This document shows positions 56,901-64,000 of a stretch of 64,000 bases of DNA, one piece after another. The stretch comes from Boesenbergia rotunda (Eukaryota; Streptophyta; Magnoliopsida; Zingiberales; Zingiberaceae): assembly GCA_024364735.1 (NCBI GenBank), contig JAGFNQ010002615.1, positions 92,950 to 156,949 on the forward strand. The letters run 5' to 3'. The notes beneath the pieces were generated by a model. The model was not told the DNA's origin, made no database searches, and worked only from the letters and a program-made list of their open reading frames with translations. The position numbers and the translations under genes are program-made. The first letter of the stretch is position 1. Every line of letters starts with the position of its first letter.

Positions 56901-57600
56901 TCTAACCTATCAGCATCATAATCAAGCCATGTTTGTCGAATAAATTTAAATCAACTACATGAATTGTATCCTTCATTGAGTTCAATGCAACGCTATAATA
57001 ATTGTACTGTTCAAATCAATTAAATAATTTTTTACTACATTGATTAAAGTGATCTCCGTCTACCCCTCATACCTTCCTCTGCAAACCTTATGCCATGGAA
57101 ATTTTCAAACCTTATGCACCTATTGAATATACCAAATTCATGTCAAAAATAAAAAGATTATGCCATAATTTTGTTGGTACAGCAGCCTATGATTCAACTG
57201 GGTCAAGGATCACCAATCTCAACCATATTAAATTCCTCAACTTTCTTGTAAACCATAGATCATCATACCAAAGTGATGCTAAACACAACATACATCATTA
57301 ATTCAAACGCAACTCCTAGTACACAATGAACTTTCACTGGAATTTTTCTGTAATTTAAGCAAGAGAACGACAAAAGAAAATCACATAGAATGGCTTACTA
57401 GTTTGATGGCTATTTCTTCATTAGTTTCAGCATTAGTACCTAGAAAAAGTTATAAAAAAGAAACAATTTAATGGTTCGACTAAGAGCAAAATAATTATTC
57501 AGAGAAGGTTTGATACATCCAAACCTAAATAAATCTCCCCGAAGGAGCCGCTCCCAATCTTACGACCCAGGCGAAACTTGTTGCCAACTCGTGGTTCCAT
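40730..57600 (-). CDS. CKL: Casein kinase 1-like Ser/Thr protein kinase (CKL), 14 exons
   Basis: Exons: 57600-57525, 57439-57399, 56346-56277, 56193-56045, 55966-55871, 55790-55720, 53388-53327, 53210-53147, 53060-52976, 44620-44494, 44425-44343, 44258-44195, 43472-43333 and 41017-40730. All keep frame with GT-AG introns and give 471 residues. The P-loop GRKIGSGSFGEIYLG is at residues 12-26, Lys38 is in AIKL, HRDIKPDN has Asp128, DFG has Asp149, and ASINTHLG has the CK1-type SIN motif in place of APE. The Lys38, Asp128 and Asp149 numbering equals that of animal CK1 delta. Family knowledge: plant CKLs phosphorylate Ser/Thr near acidic or pre-phosphorylated sites and act in hormone, light and plasmodesmal signalling. 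The Ser-rich C-terminal tail (about residues 290-471) is variable in the family and may set localisation. The gene spans 17 kb because intron 9 (8.4 kb) holds a retrotransposon. Nothing in the coding sequence is broken. Confidence 0.93.
41562..42905. mobile_element. GC-rich element with inverted ends in CKL intron 13
   Basis: The left end reads TTTTAAGTTTCGACCCGT and then CGGTTTCGGTATCG repeats. The right end, reversed, reads GATTTAGGTTTCGAACCGT followed by similar CGG-rich words, so the ends form imperfect inverted repeats. The left 600 bp is AT-rich and 42230-42890 is strongly GC-rich, with open frames on both strands that carry no domain (Arg/Pro/Ala-rich shadows). It could be a Mutator-like element with captured GC-rich DNA. 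The exact ends and target duplication are not clear. Confidence 0.45.
44655..44719 (-). pseudogene. Relic copy of the CKL exon 9 end and start of intron 9
   Basis: Minus-strand ACATTTATCGAG then GTAACCTGCATATAA matches the real exon 9 boundary ACATCTATTGAG/GTAAATTGCATATAA (52987-52962). Similarity continues about 50 bases into the intron (AAATTTCCAAA). The relic lies 87 bases upstream of exon 10. It shows that the exon 9/intron 9 border exists twice, separated by 8.2 kb. Confidence 0.7.
44876..44927. repeat. (TA)n microsatellite at the element E insertion site
   Basis: About 26 uninterrupted TA units abut the left LTR of element E. The right flank (50612 onward) resumes with ATATATATAT, so E inserted into the microsatellite. 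The target duplication cannot be told apart from the repeat. Confidence 0.95.
44928..45148 (-). mobile_element. 3' LTR of element E
   Basis: 221 bp with TG/CA ends. The pol stop at 45128-45130 lies inside it. The polypurine tract is adjacent, CTTGAGGGGGAG on the minus strand (45160-45149). Confidence 0.93.
45128..48649 (-). pseudogene. Pol of element E, five in-frame stops
   Basis: One continuous minus-strand frame has protease WVIDSGATDHMTN (about 48370), GAG-pre-integrase HSRLGHLSF, integrase core with LVHSDVWGPSP and LRSDNAREYF, RT with LFQLDVKNAFLNG and LVYVDDMIITGD (about 46370-46110), and RNase H with CYSDADWAGSRDDRRSTSG and RSSAEAEYRAMAHG. In-frame stops fall at 47989-47987 (TAA), 47962-47960 (TGA), 47698-47696 (TGA), 47191-47189 (TAG) and 45961-45959 (TAG). 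The TGA and TAG cases are each one G-to-A or C-to-T step from a Trp or Gln codon. Gag joins this frame only through a shift. Confidence 0.92.
48556..49506 (-). pseudogene. Gag of element E, frameshifted at its end
   Basis: It starts at 49506 (MADTSGESSG). A UBN2-type gag core holds LTETNYASWAVAVELYVEG and FDYYRMDNW. The knuckle CRHCKRTNHDSDFC lies near 48680. A one-base frame change in the homopolymer run near 48625-48635 (plus-strand run of T) separates it from pol. The long homopolymer makes this break the least certain one. Confidence 0.9.
50030..50113. repeat. Exact tandem duplication, 2 x 42 bp, in the leader of element E
   Basis: Two back-to-back copies (50030-50071 and 50072-50113) begin TTCTGCCGAGAAGAACC and end GGCGGAAAGG. 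The surrounding leader (49740-50360) is GC-rich with many CGCGAGA words and holds only non-homologous open frames. Confidence 0.93.
50379..50390 (-). promoter_or_regulatory. Primer-binding site of element E
   Basis: Plus-strand GCTCTGATACCA abuts the LTR at 50391 with no spacer. It is the Met-tRNA type. Confidence 0.9.
50391..50611 (-). mobile_element. 5' LTR of element E
   Basis: It matches the other LTR except for one C/T difference (AATAATCTTA against AATAATTTTA). Confidence 0.93.
50681..50897. mobile_element. Tourist-like MITE (217 bp) in CKL intron 9
   Basis: Terminal inverted repeats begin GGGAGCGTTTGGTTTACTCG on the left and, reversed on the right, GGTTACGTTTGGTATGCTTG. They are flanked by the 3-bp target TTA on both sides (50678-50680 and 50898-50900). 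The 3-bp TTA target and CGTTTGG ends fit PIF/Harbinger-derived MITEs. Confidence 0.85.
50901..52921 (-). other. Rest of CKL intron 9, no gene seen
   Basis: Moderately AT-rich intron DNA. Around 52780-52900 a stretch with GATAACTATTACAAGATAT resembles one at 44755-44850 (GACAACTATTACACAATTTAT), so a dispersed repeat fragment is present on both sides of element E. I recognised no coding domain between 51650 and 52600. Confidence 0.5.
53389..55719 (-). other. CKL intron 6 (2.3 kb)
   Basis: T- and C-rich intron sequence between exons 6 and 7. A pair of similar phrases, TTTGGCGGATTTTGGCATGG (54991) and TTTGGTGGATTTTGGTGTTG (55051), forms an imperfect direct repeat about 60 bp apart. There are no other genes. 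Confidence 0.6.
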
Positions 57601-58455
57601 AACTGGAACACAAACCGAAAAGAAAGAAGAAGAACAAAAACTGAACCTTTTTTTGCCAAATTCAAACCCTAATGAAATATAAGCACCAAAAGAACCTCAA
57701 ACAACAAACGCAAAAAGTGAAGGGCGATGTGCTCGGGCCAATCAACAAGAAAACACTGCAGAATTAAAGAGAAAGGCTTGATCTGATGGTTTGGTGCTGC
57801 TGTTGGATTAGTTGAGAAGCGGAGAGGGGAGGGAAGGAAAAGGGGCGCAGAAATATCTTAAAGCGCCGCAGTTGGATGAACAGGGACGTGGGCAATAACA
57901 ATGCGCCTTGCGATCCTCGCCATCGCTTGTATACGCGGTGCTTGTTTGTTAATTATTTCTTTGCTTTTGAGGGAAATTTTGACAAATTGGAACAATAATT
58001 TTGTCTATCTACGTGCACCAAACAGCATTTTTTTTCCTTTCGATTTTAGAAAAAGATGTTACGATACAATAATTGATTTCCTCCTTGTCTAGGTGTGTGG
58101 AAAAAATATATTTCTTAAACAAATCTCATGGAAAATTAATATGACACGTAAACGGTCTAATGATCTAATGAATTTCTAATGGTCTAATGAATTTTTATGA
58201 ATTATTTTTTATGTTTAATTGGGCGGAAACGGGTGCAAGTCAAATTTCTCACGATGGCAATAGATGATTTGTTTGTCCCAGTACTCTCCCTCTCTCCCGT
58301 CAATCCGTTCTATGACCAATACGAAAAAGATAAATTACAGGAGCTATTAGCCTGGACAGTAACTAACACATAAAAGAGGGGGAGCGTAACCATCTAGCTT
58401 TACGTAGGATTTAATAATCCCTCATACACTAGTTATCAATTCATCCTAGGAGGAC
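57601..58455 (-). promoter_or_regulatory. CKL 5' UTR and promoter region
   Basis: This is the region upstream of the kinase ATG on the minus strand. Purine-rich plus-strand sequence at 57800-57850 (GAGAAGCGGAGAGGGGAGGG) reads as a CT-rich 5' UTR on the minus strand, common for plant transcripts. The exact start and any 5' UTR intron cannot be set. Confidence 0.45.
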
Positions 58456-58458
58456 TAA

Positions 58459-59119
58459 GGGAGTGTTTGGAAGAGCTTCTGCTAGCTGCTTTTTAGATTA
58501 TAGCTACATAGAAGCACTTTTGAGTGTTTGTGAATATCAGATTCTGCTTTAACTTCTATAACTTTTAGCCAAAAGCTGAAAGCAAGAATTTGATGCTTTT
58601 TTCTGCTTCTGTTTTTTTGCTTATGGTCTAGAATTAAAAGTAGACATTTATACCCTTAATAATTTATCATTTTACATAATTGCCACCATAGTTTTAAATA
58701 AAATTTTATATTTTCATATAATTTATATATTCATAATTTTTTTATAAATTTTTATAAATTTGTCATTTTTTATATTTATATTTTTATTAATTATATATTT
58801 TTTAAACATATATATTATTAAAAAAATAATTTTGATATAATATTTAAAATATAATAATAAATATATAAATCATTATTGATAGTGTATCAAAATTATATTT
58901 AGATAATTAAAATAAATAATTTATATAGTTTAAGGATATTGTTGTCATTTAACTAAAAATTAAACTTGGAAGCAATTATTCACCAAACACTCACACTTTA
59001 CCTTGTATCAGCTTTTAGCTTCTTTTTCCAAACACTCCATGCTTTAGCTTCTCATTAACTTCAAGATAATCTCTATAAGAATCACTTTTCAAAAAGCAAA
59101 AGTTCTCCCAAACACTCCC
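58459..59119. mobile_element. Tourist-like element (661 bp), target TAA
   Basis: The left end GGGAGTGTTTGGAAGAGCTT and the reversed right end GGGAGTGTTTGGGAGAACTT are inverted repeats, flanked by TAA (58456-58458 and 59120-59122). The interior is extremely AT-rich (58660-58930) without coding capacity. It appears non-autonomous. Confidence 0.85.
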
Positions 59120-59122
59120 TAA

Positions 59123-59633
59123 GTTAAATTTCTCCCAGGACTAATCTCATATGATCACGAATGACTATTACTTTGCAAGACCACAATAAAATGACTAAGC
59201 ACGCTACCTCAGGAGGTCACTTGCACGACCGTGACCTCACAAGGTCGCACAATTTCTTCTTCTTTTATTTGATTTTTTTTTTGTCTTCTCTTCCTTGTGC
59301 GCTTTTTCTTAAGTAAAAGTCAAATGAGCGTCTATCATTTGTGTTTTCGTCAGATTAGCATCCCATTTCTTATTAAAATCAAATGGATACCCCATTTAAA
59401 GTAATATGCCCAAAATATTCTTACGTTATATCATCATTTGGTCATATCAAAGCTAGTAATTAGCATCTATAAAGATAGAAACTAACATGTAGCTTTTACA
59501 ATATGTAGAAACTAACTTCCTCATTTGACAATGATATTAACTTTTATATATTATAGAAGCTAGATGATCATTTTGATTTTGCTTATTTGAATAATAACCT
59601 AGTTAAAATAATATTTCAACTAGTAAAATAAAC
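59123..59633. other. Intergenic DNA left of the foldback element
   Basis: No gene. The stretch 59450-59620 has loose direct similarity to 62200-62360 (words such as ATGTAGCTTTTACAA and AAAATAATATTT), so it may be an old dispersed repeat. Confidence 0.45.
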
Positions 59634-59643
59634 GATTATGATG

Positions 59644-61869
59644 TGACTTTTTACCAAATGACGTACATAAGAATTAGGAATTATCAAAAGGCGTACTGTA
59701 GTTTCTTTTTTACCAAATGGCACATTATGTTTAGTGATCTTCCTCTTATACCCCTTCCGTCAAGAATTCTCCTTCTCAGTAGAATTCCGAGACATCTGAA
59801 CCCGCTTTTTTTAGATTTTTCAATTTAAAATAATATATTATGAGAATCGGTTAAAAAATGTAAGGTAAACAAAGAAAAAATATTTCAATTAAATGTAACA
59901 TCTCTTTCAACATGATTTCAGAAATATAAAGAAATGTTTATTTATATGTATATTTGATTAATATAAATTAATATATTAAATAATATATTAATATATAAAA
60001 AAAATCTATCACAGCATATGATTACAGGTTCAGACCCACGCAGGGCCTGAAGTCATTTGACTTCAAGCCCTGCGTAGGCCTGAAATCTTTGATTTCAAGC
60101 CCGCAGTCCAACGTGGACTCAAATTTTTTTCATTTTAAAAATATTTTTTTATAATATTTAATCATGATTTATTAAATTAATTATTTATAGGGTAATCTTT
60201 TATATAATTTTACAAGTTTGACAAAATCCTCTCATTTTATTTAAATATTCAGGTATGATAAAACACATGTTTACATTTGTTTAAAGTTGAAATAAGAAGG
60301 TTCTATCTGGATACTACCTAAATACACTATGCATAGCAAAAATGGATTCCTTACAGACCATCAACTCATATTTTCAGAATTTGTTACAATAGGACTTTTA
60401 TAGGTCCATCAATGGGTTTCGATGGGAACCCAATGATGGATCTAGGATATTTGGATTTCTCAATACTCGATATCACTAGTTAGAGTTGAGCTAGGAGATG
60501 ATATTTGTGGTATCTAAACTTAGTCATACTAAATATCAATTATGTTCTCATACCGTATCATTTGACACAGAACGATACAGCAACAATATAGAATCATAGC
60601 CTGTTTTGGTAAATCATCCTGATCTCTTTAATTTTGCTCATAAATATATTTTATTATCTATTTTAATTATTTTTTTACATTTATAAATTTTATTTATATT
60701 TGAATTATATTCATTTATTATATTTTTACTCTATAAATTGTATATATTTATTAATATTATATACTTCTTTCTTTGTTTATAATTCCTTATAAATAAAATT
60801 TATAAATGTAAACAATAATTAAGATAGATAATAAAATATATTGATGAGCAAAATTAAAAATATAAGAATGATGTACTAAAATAAGTTATGATTTTAAATT
60901 GTTGCTGTATCGTTCTGTGCCAACTGATACGGTATGAGAACATAATTGATATTCATTAGGACTAAGTTTAGACACCACAAATGTCATCTCCTAGCTCAAT
61001 TCTAACTAGTGATGTCGAATATTGAGAAATCTAAATATTCTAGGTCCATCAGTGGGTTTCCACCGAAACCCACTGATAGACCTACAAAAGTCCTATTGCA
61101 ACAAATTCTGAAAATATGAGTTGATGGTCTGCAAGGAACCCAATTTTGCTATGCATTGTGTATTTAGGTAGTATCCAGATGGAACCTTCTTATTTCAAGT
61201 TTAAACAAATGTAAACGTGTGTTTTATCATACCTGAATATTTTAATAAAATGAGAGAATTTTATCACAACTTATAAAATTATATAAAAGATTACACTATA
61301 AATAATTAATTTATTAAATCATGATTAAATATTATAAAAAATATTTTTAAAATGAAAAAAAATTGAGTCCGCATTGGACCGTGGACCTGACATCAAAGAT
61401 TTCAGACCTACGCAGGGCCTGAAGTCAAATGACTTCTGGCCCTGCGTGGGTCTGTTTCAGGCCCTGCGTGGGTCTGAACCTGAAATCATGTGTTGTGATA
61501 GGTTTTTATATATTAATATATTTATTAATATATTATTTAATATATTAATTTATATTACTCAAATATAAAAAAATATTTCTTTATATTTCTGAAAATCATA
61601 TTGGAAAAGATGTTTCTTTTAATTGAAATATTTTTCTTTATTTACCTTACGTTTTTAGCCGATTCCCACAATATATTATTTTAAATTGAAAAGTCTAAAA
61701 AAGCGGGCTCAGATGTCTTGGAATTCTAATTGAGAAAGAGAAAGAGAATTCTTGAGGGAATGAGTATAAAAGGAAGATCACTAAATTTGATGCGCCCTTG
61801 ATAAAAAGGAAACCACAGTATGCTTTTTGGTAATTCCTAATTCTCACGTGCGCTGTTTGCTAAAAAGCT
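59644..61869. mobile_element. Foldback, Mutator-like element with ~1-kb inverted arms (2226 bp)
   Basis: The whole element is a long inverted repeat centred near 60750. Examples of matched arms are 59670-59830 with 61690-61845, 60025-60115 with 61375-61480, and 60410-60600 with 60895-61080. The ends read CTTTTTACCAAA and, reversed, CTTTTTAGCAAA. A 10-bp direct repeat GATTATGATG flanks it (59634-59643 and 61870-61879), the size expected for Mutator-type target duplications. There is no transposase, so it is non-autonomous. The transcript would be one giant hairpin. Confidence 0.85.
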
Positions 61870-61957
61870 GATTATGATGATTACATGACATTTATTACAT
61901 TTTAAATGAATATTATCTGATTACATCGATAGTGTAAAAGCTAGTATGTAGCTTTTA

Positions 61958-62194
61958 TAGCCTTTGGAGCTATGGTACAGTGGTAGGGCGACTAGTCGCT
62001 ATCCCAGACATCCATGGTTTGATCTCTAGCTGTGACATATTTGTAGGATTTTTTCTCCAAATGGGGCGCGAACCTAGGACGCTGGGCTTTTAGATCACCC
62101 ACCGCGAGTGCTTCCCGATTTATCCTGGCGGCCGGTAAAATTTCGTGAAGCCGGGTCGGTCGTCTAAGGTTGGAAAAACCTCGTTAATTATTTT
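61958..62194 (+). mobile_element. tRNA-derived SINE (237 bp) with 16-bp target duplication
   Basis: The direct repeat TAGTATGTAGCTTTTA flanks it exactly (61942-61957 and 62195-62210). Near its 5' end it has an A-box-like TGGTACAGTGG (about 61983) and, about 45 bp later, a B-box-like GGTTTGATCTC. That is the order and spacing of an RNA polymerase III promoter of tRNA origin. It ends in a T-rich tract. The family was not identified. Confidence 0.85.
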
Positions 62195-62210
62195 TAGTAT
62201 GTAGCTTTTA

Positions 62211-63005
62211 CAACGTACAAAAGCTACAATTTACAAAATCTAGTTGTTAGCTTCTACAAAGTATAAAAGTTAGTTGATAGCTTATACAATAGTGATTTTA
62301 TATCATTTTAATTTTACTTTTTTAAGTGATAGCCTAATTAAAATAATATTTTACCGAGCAAACTAAATAATAAGAATTCCATAAAATTCATTATATTTCA
62401 AATGAACATAATTTAATAATGATCGAGCGTGCATATTGTTAGCTTCTAATAGAAGCTAATCAATAGATTCTATAATAGTATTTAATTTAAGAATATTTTC
62501 AGAATAAAATCATGAAAGAGACTGCCATTTGATTTTTTTTAAAAAAAGATATTAATATATGTTTATGTTAATTTAGATTATTTTTATTTTTTTTATCTTT
62601 TTCCGTTAATTCATCCCAAAGTCAATACGGAGGAGGTAAATCACGGAGCTACTAACCAATATTATGATTAGTTCGTGACGAGGACAAGCATATGAGCTTT
62701 GTCAACTTTGAACCCTCAAATTTGAAGATGATAATACTTACATATTAATCATCAATTTATTTCGTTTTCCAAGGGCGTTAGGGATGGTGTTATGGTGTAT
62801 TCAAATTTATCAAATATTATATTCTATATAATAAAATCATATCAATATTATACTAAAGTTCATATATATATATTAAATTTTTTACATATTAAAATTTCGG
62901 TACAATTAAATTTCACATTAGAATATATTAAAAATTTTAAAATAAATATTATACCGACGATACCCTACGAGAGTCGTCCCGTCACTCGGTTCCATTCGTC
63001 GGTAG
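62211..63005 (+). promoter_or_regulatory. Upstream region of the F-box gene
   Basis: AT-rich intergenic DNA up to the F-box ATG. GGAGGTAAATCACGGAGCTA at about 62630 resembles phrases near 58330 (AAATTACAGGAGCTATTAG), suggesting another dispersed repeat. A clear TATA box cannot be singled out because TATATA runs are frequent (62860-62890). Confidence 0.4.
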
Positions 63006-63468
63006 ATGGGGTTGGAAGATCTCCCATCTCCGATCTTGGTGGAGATACTGAGCCGGCTCGGCAATTCCACTGATTTGGCCCGGTGCCGCCTCACCTGCCG
63101 AACCCTCCGCTCCCTCTCGTACGAAGCCCGATCCATCCGCCTTTTCTGCTCCCGCGACCGTGCCCTCCGCTCCAGTGTCCCAGGCACCGTTGACCTCCAT
63201 CCAGCATTCAAGTCGGTCGTATGCAACCTTGCTTCTCTCCTTTCTTCCGTCCACAGCCCGCTCTCACTCTCCCTCACCGCCGAGCGGCCCGACTGCGTCC
63301 CGGCGGGCGAGATCGACGATGGCGACGAACTCTATTTCACGGATGCTCCCTTCCTCAGTCGATGGATTCCTCTTATTTCCGCTCGCCTCCAATCCCTTTC
63401 CATCCATGATTATTGGCTTCAGTCTTGCTGGCGTCCCTCTCTGGCGTTGCCTCTGATCTCAATCTTTT
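63006..63468 (+). CDS. F-box protein, first exon (F-box/LRR, At4g29420-like), continues off the window
   Basis: The ATG at 63006 opens MGLEDLPSPILVEILSRLG, an F-box (residues 3-45, with DLARCRLTCRTLRSLS), which binds SKP1 in SCF ubiquitin ligases. Further on, LSIHDYWLQSCWRPS resembles the sequence after the F-box in the Arabidopsis At4g29420 F-box/LRR family, as I remember it. The frame stays open to about 63520, but a good donor, TTTT/GTGAGC, at 63468/63469 fits the point where family similarity stops. The target protein is unknown. The leucine-rich repeats that would bind it are not in the window. GC content of the exon is high compared with its AT-rich surroundings, which is normal for such first exons. 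Confidence 0.8.
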
Positions 63469-64000
63469 GTGAGCATATTCTCCTAATTTTATTTTATTTT
63501 TATTATTTTTATCGCTACTGACATGAATTTAACACTTAAAATTTACTTAATTAGTAACTTTTCTGCATAATAACAATTCAACCTTTTCTACCTTTTCCTG
63601 AGTCCTGAAATACCTATGTTGCGGGAACAGACGAGGCAAAGTTTAATTTTTATGTTATACAAACGTCACTTCGATCAAAGAAGAACTCTTCTTATCTCCT
63701 GATTATTAGTTGTGCTATACAGTATTATAGTGGGGAGTCAAAATTATTTTTCGTTGAGCAGTCCTTCAATCACATCTTCTAGCTGCAACTAACCATAAAT
63801 TAGATGGCGACTCCTGCAGATCTCTCCACAACGCTGTGGTGTCTGCCGTTTTCGATCTCAGGTTCGGAGTCACCAGTCGCACAGTAAAACCTGTCTGCTG
63901 GTTAAATTCTCTTTCCACCATACCGTATTTGCTCCTCTGACATGGGGACAGGGAGCGCTAGTGGCGTTCATTTTTTCTCTTTCACATTATTTTTGCATTA
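63469..64000 (+). other. F-box gene intron 1 and possible second exon
   Basis: After the GTGAGC donor the sequence is T-rich and intron-like. AAATTAG at about 63803 precedes a GC-richer stretch that can be read in the phase of exon 1 (GDSCRSLHNAVVSAVFDL) to a possible donor CTCAG/GTTCGG near 63860. I cannot tell whether this is the true second exon, because it lacks a clear leucine-rich repeat pattern. Confidence 0.35.

Overview
This is nuclear DNA of a flowering plant. It carries intron-containing plant genes with GT-AG splice sites, several Ty1/Copia LTR retrotransposons, Tourist-type MITEs, a Mutator-like foldback element and a tRNA-derived SINE. The protein sequences and repeat styles would suit a monocot, but I cannot name a species from sequence alone.

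Left half (1-36768): almost entirely transposable elements, apparently stacked five deep. The oldest layer is a SIRE-like Copia element (A1, + strand, 21633-35567). Its 5' LTR is split by a minus-strand Copia element B (18575-21632). B is cut in early pol by a related LTR, A2 (16765-18574). A2 is cut by a minus-strand Copia element C (12212-16764). An oppositely oriented copy C' (1-4216) carries a further Copia element D (4217-12210) in its gag. D ends at a single N (12211), where the sequence turns into the inverted C copy, so this join is either a real inverted structure or an assembly error. Downstream of pol, A1 carries an extra sense-strand ORF that appears to have its own spliced leader. 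That ORF is split by a 3.37-kb solo LTR with a perfect TSD. A GC-rich Gypsy-like fragment (35568-36768) ends the block.

Right half (36769-64000): three genes. MAX1/CYP711A (strigolactone biosynthesis, minus, 37460-40041, five exons, 521 aa) lies 688 bp downstream of a casein kinase 1-like gene on the same strand (40730-57600, 14 exons, 471 aa). Intron 9 of the kinase holds a young full-length Copia element (E, 44928-50611) inserted in an AT microsatellite, plus a Tourist MITE. Intron 13 holds a GC-rich inverted-terminus element. An F-box/LRR-type gene starts at 63006 (+) and runs off the window. The 5.4 kb between the kinase and the F-box gene contains a Tourist-like MITE, a 2.2-kb Mutator-like foldback element and a SINE.

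The most unusual signals are three. The LTRs of A1/A2 and B carry dense arrays of short hairpins whose stems change in a compensatory way. A similar hairpin array sits just upstream of A1's extra spliced ORF. The C'/D/N/C inverted complex is structurally odd. All intron boundaries were read by eye from frame and GT-AG rules. Family names come from recognised motifs, not from a search.
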